Below are positions 51,965-60,274 of a stretch of DNA of 64,000 nucleotides, piece after piece (within the stretch, counting starts at the first letter, position 1; the number at the start of each line of letters is the position of its first letter). The notes beneath the pieces are model-generated. The model worked only from the letters and a program-made list of their open reading frames with translations, ran no database searches and was not told the DNA's origin. The stretch spans positions 186,001 to 250,000 of the forward strand of contig NZ_BLYC01000003.1 in assembly GCF_019721995.1 (NCBI RefSeq). Reading direction: 5' to 3'. The position numbers were made by a program, and so were the translations under genes. The DNA comes from Bathymodiolus japonicus methanotrophic gill symbiont. Lineage in GTDB: Bacteria; Pseudomonadota; Gammaproteobacteria; Methylococcales; Methylomonadaceae.

Positions 51965-52385
51965 TTCGAGCACAATTCAGCCTACCGATTACCAGGATGT
52001 CGCCAGCTATACCAATTACTATGAGTTCAGTACCAATAAAAAAGACTCGACTGTTTTAGCAAAAAACCTGAAAACCAGCCCGTGGACTATAACCGTTGCA
52101 GGCGAAGCAGAAAAAACTGGGGTGTTTAATTTAGAAGATATACTAAAAAACAACTCGCTGGAAGAGCGTATTTATCGCTTTCGTTGCGTAGAAGCCTGGT
52201 CTATGGTGGTGCCCTGGATAGGCTTTCCACTCGGCGCAATGCTCCAGCAGTTCAAACCTACATCGAAAGCCAGGTTTGTGCAATTTACTACCCTTTATGA
52301 CCCAAAAGTCATGCTCGGCCAGCAGAACAATGTATTAGACTGGCCTTATGTCGAAGGTCTAAGAATTGATGAAGCCATGCACCCC

Positions 52386-52645
52386 CGCTGTCAGCCCCGG
52401 ACGGGCTGATAGTCTCCAGAAGGCGCAGGGAAATTTGCCAATCCGAAGTGCGCGATAGCGCGCGAGGGAGGCTAAAATTTTATCCCGAATAGCCGTAGAG
52501 CCATTTGTGGTAGCCATGACTGAGCTGCTTTGTGCTCAGTCTGTGGCGGACGCAGGGCGGCTGGAGCATCTCCTATTCGCTGCGTAGGTGAACGAATTAC
52601 GGCGACAGGAGTCCCGGAATTTCGTGAGGTAGCATGGCGCGCCTG
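52386..52645 (-). repeat. SR-C structured repeat (260 bp), reversed
   Basis: From CGCTGTCAGCC to the complement of CAGGCGCGCC. It is antisense to msrP, and the flanks CACCCC and TTGGC rejoin without loss or gain. Confidence 0.93.
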
Positions 52646-53061
52646 TTGGCTTTTATGGCAACTGGCGTGTACGACGAGGCGCTACCCAAACAGAATGGCG
52701 CACCTTTGCGCCTGGTCGTACCATGGAAATATGGCTTTAAAAGCATTAAAGCCATCGTAAAAATTCGCTTTACCGAAACTATGCCCGCAACGGCCTGGAA
52801 TAAAATGGCGCCCAGTGAATATGGCTTTTATGCCAATGTAAATCCTGCGGTTGCACACCCACGCTGGAGTCAAAGCAGAGAACGCATTTTAGGCGCAAGC
52901 ATCTTCACTCCGAAACGCAAAACAGAGCTATTTAATGGCTATGGCGAGCAAGTTGCTGCTCTTTATAAAGGCATGGATCTAGCGAAATATTACTAATGCG
53001 CACGCCCAAAAAAGGCTTGGCATTAAGTAACTACTCAGCGAAGCTGAGTAGTTCAATGAAA

Positions 53062-54471
53062 TTATAAAGCAAATTCAGGTAACTTTCCCTCAAAGACCAA
53101 GGTCATTGCCTGAGTTGCACTTAGACCTTGTTTACGGCACGTTGATAAATACCCTCTGACACGACAAAATATCTCTGCACCCTTGGTGCTACGAAAGCAG
53201 CCGGATATTTTCTGTTGAACCTTGGTCATCCGAATCGAATTTTCTGCGGCATTATTGGTAAATGGCACCCAGGTATTTGTCATGAAGCGCAAGACATCCT
53301 CTTCATAATTAATCAGCCTTTCCAGTAAGTTTCTAGCTTTACTGCGTTTTATTCGCTCCCGTTTTACTTCTTTAGGCTTATCGGGTGGTGGGCATTCGAT
53401 CTCCGCTTTGCCAAGTAATTCTCTGTATTGTACCTTCCATTTTTCTGCTTCTTTATGTAGTAGCATGCCACCTGCTTCATTGACGGCATCATTCATTTTT
53501 TCAAGTAGTCGTTTCATTTCAAGCGCCCACTCCTGTTTATCCTGCTCCCAGGCGCGCGTTAATTCCCTCAAATGATGTGCATTACAAAGCGAATGAGTAC
53601 AATCATATTTATAGTAGGGCTTCCAATGATCATGACATATAATCCCATGAAAATGGGGTAAAATACCAATGTCATTCATTGCCTCTGTGCCACGTTTGGC
53701 ATGGGGAAAGAAGTGTGTCCACTGAACATTGGAGGCCCCATGTAGCCAATGGCGCTTACCATTAATATTAATGCCTGTTTCATCCGCATGAATGCACGCT
53801 GATTCGACTAAGTGTTCTTTACTGATAGTTTCAAACCCAGCCAACTTCTCATAGGCCAGTTCATTGAAATTATAGATAGAGCCTTCACTAATCGGCATAC
53901 CTAATTGATCAGCGAAATACTCCTGTATTCGGTTGTAGGGCAATAACTGATATTGCGAAAGATAAACCACATGGGCTTTTATCCCATTACCATATTGCGC
54001 AGCCTTAGTAACCTCATCTGGAAAAGGAGCGATAAAACACTGCCCTTTTTCATTTATCAACCGTTGCGCCTGGTATTCTGTCACTACCCTTGAGATATCA
54101 ATATCGAATACCTGGCGTGTTTCAAAGCCATCTGCCGTGTATCGCCCTTTTGGCAAGGTACGGCGATCAATGGTAATGATCTCGATTTCATCCGGGTCAT
54201 CTATTTTTTGAAGTGTCGTGCCGACATGCGATTTTTGTCCGCCAGAAGGCTTATCTGATTTTTTTCGATTCCCTTTTTTACGGTTGGGATCACTTGCAGG
54301 TGGTTTACTGCTATTTTTGCTGTTCAGTGTCACTCGATTGAGTAATACCGTGACTAATAATAGAATCACTTCCAGTGCTGATTTTAGCGCAGGCGATATA
54401 TCACGCTCAGTTTCAAGTAACTGTTTGGCATGACTGATTGCGGAATCAACATCGATGAAGTCTATTTTCAA
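53062..54471 (-). CDS. IS66-family transposase (TnpC-like, 469 aa)
   Basis: The N-terminal part has the TnpC pattern NSKNSSKPPASDPNRKKGNR and KPSGGQKSHVG. A zinc-finger-like middle leads into the DDE_Tnp_IS66 domain: ACIHADETGININGKRHWLH (first D), GIICHDHWKPYYKYDCTHSL (second D), LCNAHHLREL, and NNAAENSIRMTKVQQKISG (E). The C-terminal TKGAEIFCRVRGYLSTCRKQG is also typical. The frame is intact. Confidence 0.93.
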   Translation of the reverse strand: MKIDFIDVDSAISHAKQLLETERDISPALKSALEVILLLVTVLLNRVTLNSKNSSKPPASDPNRKKGNRKKSDKPSGGQKSHVGTTLQKIDDPDEIEIITIDRRTLPKGRYTADGFETRQVFDIDISRVVTEYQAQRLINEKGQCFIAPFPDEVTKAAQYGNGIKAHVVYLSQYQLLPYNRIQEYFADQLGMPISEGSIYNFNELAYEKLAGFETISKEHLVESACIHADETGININGKRHWLHGASNVQWTHFFPHAKRGTEAMNDIGILPHFHGIICHDHWKPYYKYDCTHSLCNAHHLRELTRAWEQDKQEWALEMKRLLEKMNDAVNEAGGMLLHKEAEKWKVQYRELLGKAEIECPPPDKPKEVKRERIKRSKARNLLERLINYEEDVLRFMTNTWVPFTNNAAENSIRMTKVQQKISGCFRSTKGAEIFCRVRGYLSTCRKQGLSATQAMTLVFEGKLPEFAL

Positions 54472-54716
54472 AGGGTAACCTGTATTGCTTTAAGGACAGG
54501 CTTATTATCTCATGGGTTTTAAATCCCGAATTTTCCTTGTTTTAAGCGATTGTAAGGCGAATAAAAAAGTTCTTCGAGGTCGTAGATGTTTAAGGGGACA
54601 TTTTGTGATGACTATAGCGATAGAAGCAATAAAGCGTGGATTAATCGACTGTTGGGCAGTTTACTAAAAATCACAAAAACCAGACTAAAACCCTGTCAAG
54701 AACTTTTTTAATTATT

Positions 54717-55007
54717 CAGGCGCGCCATGCTACCTCACAACATTCTGGGACTCCTGTCACCAACATTCATTCGCCTACGCAGCGAATGGGAGATGCCCTG
54801 GTCGCCCTGCGTCCGTCTCAACTACTCAACTACGCACAAAACCCTGCTCAGTTAAGTCTACCTCAAATGGCTGGACGGCTATTCGGAATGCAATTCTTGC
54901 CTCCCTCGCGCGCTACTAGCGCACTTCGGATCAGCGAATTGCCCTGTCGCCTACCAGAGACTAAAAATCATCACTCCGCTTAGGCTCCGTTTCCCTGATT
55001 TTAAGCG
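54717..55007 (+). repeat. SR-B2 structured repeat (291 bp)
   Basis: Undivided SR-B2, CAGGCGCGCC to TTTTAAGCG, next to the IS-J right end. The mid hairpin is GCGCT-act-AGCGC at 54910-54922. It serves as the empty-site reference for the nest at 3958-4500. Confidence 0.92.
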
Positions 55008-55023
55008 TACGCTGAGTAGTTAC

Positions 55024-55379
55024 ACTTTGACTTCCGACCACGTCCTTGATAGTGTTGCCCTATTAACCAACCGACACCTTTATGCATGAATGTTTTCAGC
55101 CAATTTATAATGGTTTTTTCACAGACTCCCATTAGGCGTGCTATTTCTTTGATTCCCATGCATTCACTGAATCAGAGTAGAGCTTGAGTTAATCGATATA
55201 AACGAATATTACTTAGCTTGAGAGCTGTCGCCATATTTTTTTTAGTCGGCCTACAATTGACTTTGAAAAAGTGAGGGATACCATTTTTGACTGTTTCCGT
55301 TAGTGTTGGGACGAAAATTATAAGCCAGTTTCCCCTCTGTCGTTTTTGTTTGTTCGGAAATTAATTTTCTGAAAGTCTA
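55024..55379 (-). mobile_element. IS630-family fragment (copy 3)
   Basis: Contains the N-terminal part of the IS630 transposase (reverse) with extra changes and the right end up to GTCTA at 55379, cut on the left by IS-J. The right flank TA leads into an IS-E fragment. Confidence 0.88.
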
Positions 55380-56578
55380 TAGAGAGAATATTAAACCGGC
55401 TTCCGATAGCTTTGTAAACAGGCTTCCATAGGCCATTGTTGCCAAACCAGCTATCAGTGACTGTCAATATCGGAGCGGTGGAAAAATGTTCTGCAATTGC
55501 AATCAGCATTTGAGCCGCCTGAGTCATCTTGGTCTGGAAAGGAACGACTTCCCCTCTTATCGTGGCGGTTTCTTTTTTTGCCTGAATTGTTTTTAAGGGT
55601 AGATAAAATCGGAAATCTAAAAATAGGCGCGCCCAGCGACCTTTGACCTGTTTCAGCAACCGCTGAAAATCAGGGAAACGTAGCCTAAGCGAAGTGATGA
55701 TTTTTAGTCCGCGATAGCCGTAGGGCCGTTGTTTTGTCGGAGTCTGAGCGTTAGGGAAGGTGGAGACAAAATAAAAGGCCATCCGACACGGCGTCAAGTC
55801 ATTTGGAGCCTATGTTCCGACCCCTTGTTGGGTCGGGACGAGGTGACGAGGACGAATCGGGGCCGCCGGAGGCATAAGTGGTCGCGTTAAGTTTTTGCTG
55901 CTTGCTTGGGCTGGGATGCCCAAAACAAGCTTTCGCAAAAATAGCGACTCCCCGCCCTACCGATACAATGTTTTGTGCCCATGGATATTTGCTTTGATTC
56001 GATTTGGCCGCGTGGTCAAAAATGGCTTCACAGCCGAAGATCTTCTTGCCTACTTTAGTGATAATGGAGGCATCCAGTGCAACCAATATGCGCCCATCTG
56101 TTTCAGGAGACGGAATCAGCTCCCAGATAGTTTTCCACAGCCCAGCCCACGGCAAAGTTGAAGAAGCCATGAAAGTGTAAAAGCGCTTATTCTTGATCTC
56201 AAACCCGAACAACGTATCAAGGCAACGCCAAAGATTAGATGACATCGACGACGTAAAGGGAACGATAATAGACAGGATCGTGTAAACAAACAGAGAGGCT
56301 CGTTCGCGGCCTAAAGTGGTTTTGGAAAAATGATCTTGAAGCGGGAGTAAAATATCGCGTAAAATGAACATGAATGAGGTCGTTTTATTTGTATAATCAA
56401 TGTGTTAGAAACTTTCATTATACACTAAAACTAGGCCTCATTCACGATTAACCTGTTGTTTTTAAAAAGAATTCAAGGCTTTTAGTCAACGGAACGCTAT
56501 TAACATTAGTAATATCTAATATTTCAGAAAAATAAGCATTAGCTGATATTCTTATGCTTTAAAAACTAGGAAACTTCA
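55380..56578 (-). mobile_element. IS-E copy 5, truncated, carrying SR-A
   Basis: Holds the N-terminal half of the IS-E transposase (MFILRDILLPLQDHF at 56371 to KAIGSRFNILS) and the IS-E end CTTCAG at 56578, which truncates the SGNH hydrolase gene. SR-A (55661-55955) splits the coding part. The missing C-terminal half was replaced by IS630. Confidence 0.9.
55661..55955 (-). repeat. SR-A structured repeat (295 bp), reversed
   Basis: Inserted in the IS-E transposase gene. The flanks CAGCAAC and CCTACCG rejoin to the uninterrupted IS-E sequence seen at 4933-4946, with no duplication. Confidence 0.95.
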
Positions 56579-57125
56579 GATAAGGAATATATTCAACTTT
56601 ATTGAGTGCTTTACTATTATCTCGAACATCATTCGCGGTGAGAAAGGCTAATAGAACTAAATCAGGCTTATACTTCCAGACATGCTGCTGCAGCATTATT
56701 AGCTCTCTGGCGGTGCCATAGCCAGCACATCCAAAATTAATAACTTCAATTTTTTTACCTGCTAACGTGCCTTTATGTTGTAGATTTTGCTGTAAGAGTC
56801 TAGGGAAGCTGCGCTCAAAATCAACCTGAAACGCCTCCATATAAGAATCACCCAGTACTGCGATTCTAAAAACATCTTGTGGTTTTTCTAAGGCATGTTC
56901 TACATCACGCAATCCATCAGAATTAATCTTGACGACTGCATTCCCTTCTTGCTTCCAGACACCTTCAGCATTTGCTCTTAAACTAGAACCAAGCAGACTA
57001 TCAGATTGGTGAAATGAATGGCTAGAATAACCAACCAGAGCCAGGCTAGCTTCAGCCAGCAACAATGCAACAAGCACACTAAAAAATAACAGCAAAGCTG
57101 TTTTCACATAGTTATTCATCTTCAC
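56579..57125 (-). pseudogene. SGNH/GDSL-type hydrolase, C-terminus lost
   Basis: An N-terminal membrane anchor or signal (YVKTALLLFFSVLVALLLAE) is followed by the SGNH block FRIAVLGDSYMEAFQVD (nucleophile Ser in GDS), the Gly/Asn block INFGCAGYGTARELIM and DLVLLAFLTANDVRDNS. The C-terminal Asp-His block is missing, cut by IS-E at 56578. Such proteins accompany DUF5989, SxtJ-like and carbamoyltransferase genes in exopolysaccharide-type clusters and may modify a glycan or O-acyl group (inference). Confidence 0.85.
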
Positions 57126-57140
57126 CCGTCTACTCTAAAA

Positions 57141-57344
57141 CTGAAGTTTCCCAATTATTGAGTAGCTGAAATACACCATGCTGGTGTATCGAGGTTTATT
57201 TTAGGTGGTTTTTCCATGTTTATAGCAAACCCCTACTTAATTCCCCTTAGGCAATAGCATTTGAAACGAATGAAAAGACTGTTTTTTTCATATAGTTGTA
57301 GCATAGTTTCAATTTTACCATAAATAATTATTGGGAAACTTCAG
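57141..57344. mobile_element. MITE-D copy 7
   Basis: 204 bp with the 8-bp duplication CTCTAAAA (57133-57140 and 57345-57352) between the SGNH and DUF5989 genes. Confidence 0.92.
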
Positions 57345-57346
57345 CT

Positions 57347-57499
57347 CTAAAACAGTGTATAGATAAAAGGAGCTAGTGCTGTACCCTGGACAAAGACAAC
57401 CAATACACCCAGTAACAAAAGAACAAGAATAATGGGAGCTAACCAGAACTTCTTTCTTTCCCGCATAAACAACCAAAGGTCTTTTATTAAATCAAGCAT
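57347..57499 (-). CDS. DUF5989-type small membrane protein (50 aa)
   Basis: MLDLIKDLWLFMRERKKFWL followed by one strong helix (APIILVLLLLGVLVVFVQG) and a short tail APFIYTLF. The size, 'RERKKFWL' motif and position between SxtJ-like and SGNH genes fit DUF5989. The stop is part of the MITE-D duplication, so the end may be slightly altered. Its ATG follows the SxtJ-like stop directly. Confidence 0.82.
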   Translation of the reverse strand: MLDLIKDLWLFMRERKKFWLAPIILVLLLLGVLVVFVQGTALAPFIYTLF

Positions 57500-58174
57500 T
57501 TAGAATGGCCTCTCAAAATTATTTTTATTAAAAAGTTTACTTTCCTTACGGTATGTTAGAGGATTTTTATCCAGTGACCTACTCATTGGATCATTGCCTA
57601 TGACCTTCATCAGCATACCCATAGGGGTAATCAGCAAATAAAACACCGTGGTCAGGATAATGGTGTTAATTATATGCCCTATAAAAAGCGACATAGCCAT
57701 CCAAGGTATGTAAATCCCAGGCGCGCCATGCTACATCACGAAATTCCGGGACTCCTGTCGCCGTAATTCGTTCACCTACGCAGCGAATAGGAGATGCTCC
57801 AGCCGCCCTGCGTCCGCCACAGACTGAACACAAAGCAGCTCAGTCATGGCTACCACAAATGGCTCTACGGCTATTCGGGATAAAATTTTAGCCTCCCTCG
57901 CGCGCTATCGCGCACTTCGGATTGGCAAATTTCCCTGCGCCTTCTGGAGACTATCAGCCCGTCCGGGGCTGACAGCGAGCGTATCAATCTGGGCAAACCC
58001 AGTGCCACAAGCATAATAAGAACACAGGCAGCACCCCAGTATTCTATCGCGAATATCTGAGCGTCTAGGTAAAACGGCAGGATATACCCAAACAACAGGG
58101 CTATAAATAAACTCAATATCAAACCAAATTGTCTTAAGCCTGCATTGTCTATGGGAGGTATTTTTTTTAAGCAT
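57500..58174 (-). pseudogene. SxtJ-like membrane protein, frameshifted and split by SR-C
   Basis: Start ATG at 58172-58174. An eight-A run (58161-58168) puts the next codons out of frame; with seven A it reads MLKKIPPIDNAGLRQFGLIL, then helices (SLFIALLFGYILPFYL, GAACVLIMLVALGLP). SR-C (57718-57977) interrupts it after PRLIR, and it resumes WIYIPWMAMSLFIGHIINTI, VFYLLITPMGMLMKVIGNDP to the stop at 57500. Removing SR-C exactly gives LIRWIYIPWM. Members usually accompany a carbamoyltransferase. The function is not well defined. Confidence 0.85.
57718..57977 (+). repeat. SR-C structured repeat (260 bp)
   Basis: Antisense to the SxtJ-like gene; ends CAGGCGCGCC and CTGACAGCG. The mid stem is GCGCG (57900-57904), loop ctat, CGCGC (57909-57913). 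No target duplication. Confidence 0.93.
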
Positions 58175-58186
58175 TGTTATGTCTCT

Positions 58187-58845
58187 CTAATCTAGTTCAA
58201 ATTTCATTTTCCAGCTTTCATCTTTGGCAATTTCTTGTTGCTCTGATTTCGCTATTAAATAATTCTCAAGGACCAGATAATCCATTTCTGTGCGCATAAA
58301 GCACCGCCATGCATCTTCTGGCGTATTAACAATGGGCTCACCACGCACATTAAAAGATGTATTAACCAATACGGAACAGCCTGTTCGGGCTGCAAATTTT
58401 TCTAGCAGCTGATGTAATCTCGGGTTTGTTTCTTTGTGTACGGTTTGAATACGTGCGGAATAATCGACATGCGTGATTGCCGGTAATTCAGATCGGGGGA
58501 TATTGAGTTTGTCGATACCAAAAAGTGCTTTTTGCGCCGGTGTTATAGCCAGGCGCAGGCTCTCTTTTATAGGCGCTACAAGAAGCATGTAGGGGCTCTT
58601 GCCTTTTTGTTCAAAATAATCAGCTACTTTTTCAGCCAGAACAATAGCCGCAAAGGGACGAAATGATTCCCGGTACTTAATTTTGAGATTCATTGTCGTC
58701 TGCATTTGCTTATTGCGTGGATCGCCAATAATAGAGCGGGCACCCAGTGCTCTTGGGCCAAACTCCATACGCCCCTGCATCCAGCCTATAACATTTCCCG
58801 CATCTAAAATTTCTGCTTTATGGCCAGCTGCTTCCCCAGTCAACG
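58187..58845 (-). pseudogene. carbamoyltransferase (NodU/CmcH family), C-terminal fragment
   Basis: Reads GEAAGHKAEILDAGNVIGWM, GRMEFGPRALGARSIIGDPR, KYRESFRPFAAIVLAEK, GCSVLVNTSFNVRGEPIVNT and EMDYLVLENYLIAKS, the C-terminal adenylation-like domain of carbamoyltransferases that place a carbamoyl group on sugar or toxin hydroxyls. The N-terminal Kae1-like half (about 350 residues) is missing, replaced by IS-I at about 58846. It was presumably the first gene of the cluster with SxtJ-like, DUF5989 and SGNH genes. Confidence 0.88.
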
Positions 58846-60243
58846 TATTTTAAATCACTGAAGTCGCATAGACGAACAAGTATGCTTGAGGCATTTGAAC
58901 AGCAGAGCTACCATCTTCACTCTGAAACACTGCTATCGCAAGGCATTGATTATCTTAAAGCATTCCCAGAACTTGACGAATACACCATAGAAGCAGCGGA
59001 TGGACATTTTATTGATCATGCCTGCCATACTGAAAAAAACAGCAATCGGGGAGTCGCTATTTTTGCGAAAGCTTGTTTTGGGCATCCCAGCCCAAGCAAG
59101 CAGCAAAAACTTAACGCGACCACTTATGCCTCCGGCGGCCCCGATTCGTCCTCGTCACCTCGTCCCGACCCAACAAGGGGTCGGAACATAGGCTCCAAAT
59201 GACTTGACGCCGTGTCGGATGGCCTTTTATTTTGTCTCCACCTTCGCTAACGCTCAGACTCCGACAAAACAACGGCCCTACGGCTATCGCGGACTAAAAA
59301 TCTTCACTTCGCTAAAGCTCCGTTTCCAGGATTTCCAGCGGGGGAAAGTTTATGCGGCTGGGGGGATTTACGCGTTGAATCTCAGAAGTGGGTTGCTCAG
59401 ATTTCTTTGTCTGGTGACAAACGGAACTCAGAGACATCAAGAAATACCTGTGTTACGAGATCATATTGAAAAGCAAAACAAGGGAAATAACAGCTCTCAG
59501 AAACATCTCTATGTCTACGATAAAGCCGTCACCGACTTTGTCTGGTGGGATCGGCAGAAACGACATGCTAATTACATGATTTCAATGCTAAAAGAAAATT
59601 CAATTGCGACTCTGGTTGAGTCTATCCCTTTTGACTCCCAGCATGAGATCAATACAGGAGTTGGAGCATACAGTGTGTACGAAAACAAGGGCATCAAATT
59701 TAACGTGGTGGATTACCGTGATCCAGAAACCGGAAAACTTCACCGGTTTGTGACAACCTTGCCAATGACTATTAACCCTGGAGCCAGTGCCATGCTATAT
59801 TTCAAACGATGGACGATTGAAAAGACATTCAATATCACTAAAAGTAATTTCAAGGAAACTAAAGCTTGGTCTTCCAATACCCGCTCACTTGAAAATCAAA
59901 TGCGCCTGACTGCAATGAGCTATAATTTAATGCGCGTGTTTGAAGAGATTTCAAAAACACAACAGCCAGAATTGATTCATCCATCGGATAAAAAATATAG
60001 CGAGGCTCTGGAGATAAGGCAGCAACAGGCTCAAAAACGAGATCGTTTTGTGAATCCATTATTTTTCCAGGCAAGAATATCTCGTATCAGCTCGTATACC
60101 ATTCGGGCAGTTCAAAACGCAATAATAACAGGAATGTCTTTACAGTGCTTTATGAGTTCTCTTGTGGCGAGGTTAGTTTCACGGCCTCAATTGATAGGGG
60201 AACACTGATGAAATAATCAGCAAAATATTGTTCGACTGGTGCC
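58846..60243 (+). mobile_element. IS-I (IS4-superfamily), truncated, carrying SR-A
   Basis: The transposase reads YFKSLKSHRRTSMLEAFEQQ, TIEAADGHFIDHACH (first D), is split by SR-A (59046-59340), and continues GKVYAAGGIYALNLRSG, LYVYDKAVTDFVWWDR (second D) and YFKRWTIEKTFNITK (Y-x2-R-x3-E-x6-K signature) to the stop at 60208. Removing SR-A rejoins KNS-KGKVYA. The N-terminal part is lost here but exists at 44794-45139. The right end is near 60243. Confidence 0.82.
59046..59340 (+). repeat. SR-A structured repeat (295 bp)
   Basis: Complete element, TCGGGGAG to CCAGCG, in the IS-I transposase gene. The flanks AACAGCAA and GGGGAAAG rejoin in frame. Confidence 0.92.
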
Positions 60244-60274
60244 AGATTCATTTCATCCAGGCATAACCAATAAG

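Larger units (their letters stand above)
51491..52996 (+). pseudogene. msrP: protein-methionine-sulfoxide reductase catalytic subunit MsrP, two insertions
   Basis: MsrP is a periplasmic molybdopterin enzyme that repairs oxidised methionine. Parts: 51491-51663 (twin-arginine signal NRRKLIKAAAGISIASLLP), 51965-52385 (DYQDVASYTNYYEFSTNKKD, then YRFRCVEAWSMVVPW with the Mo-ligating Cys, and RIDEAMHP) and 52646-52996 ([37 protein letters not shown] to DLAKYY). SR-A' (51664-51964) and a reversed SR-C (52386-52645) interrupt it. Removing both exactly gives one continuous frame of about 315 codons (IGPYSSTIQ and AMHPLAFM). No msrQ follows; an IS66-like element does. Confidence 0.95.
53027..55023 (-). 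mobile_element. IS-J, IS66-like insertion sequence
   Basis: Inverted ends GTAACTACTCAGC at 53027 and GCTGAGTAGTTAC ending at 55023, with an extra palindromic copy of the same motif at 53041-53053 next to the left end. It carries a TnpC-like transposase and an SR-B2 (54717-55007) near the right end. The region 54472-54716 upstream of the transposase holds no recognised TnpA/TnpB gene. The flanks show no duplication. Confidence 0.82.

Noticed and set aside
3778-57977. SR elements as self-splicing group I or II introns, because removal restores frames exactly
   Set aside because: At least two (in msrP and the SxtJ-like gene) are antisense to the host gene, others lie in non-coding IS ends or in other SR elements. 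I see no group II GUGYG start or domain V, and no clear group I P/Q/R/S core.
2717-59202. Recurrent ORFs such as RGVAIFAKACFGHPSPSKQQ and [13 protein letters not shown] read through the repeats as if conserved proteins
   Set aside because: They are conserved only because the SR DNA is conserved. They end at the same internal stop, fuse to unrelated upstream codons at each site, and several frames are open at once.
2752-59340. CRISPR array or integron cassette array
   Set aside because: The repeats are dispersed, 260-301 bp long and not spaced regularly. No cas, intI or ordered cassettes are present.
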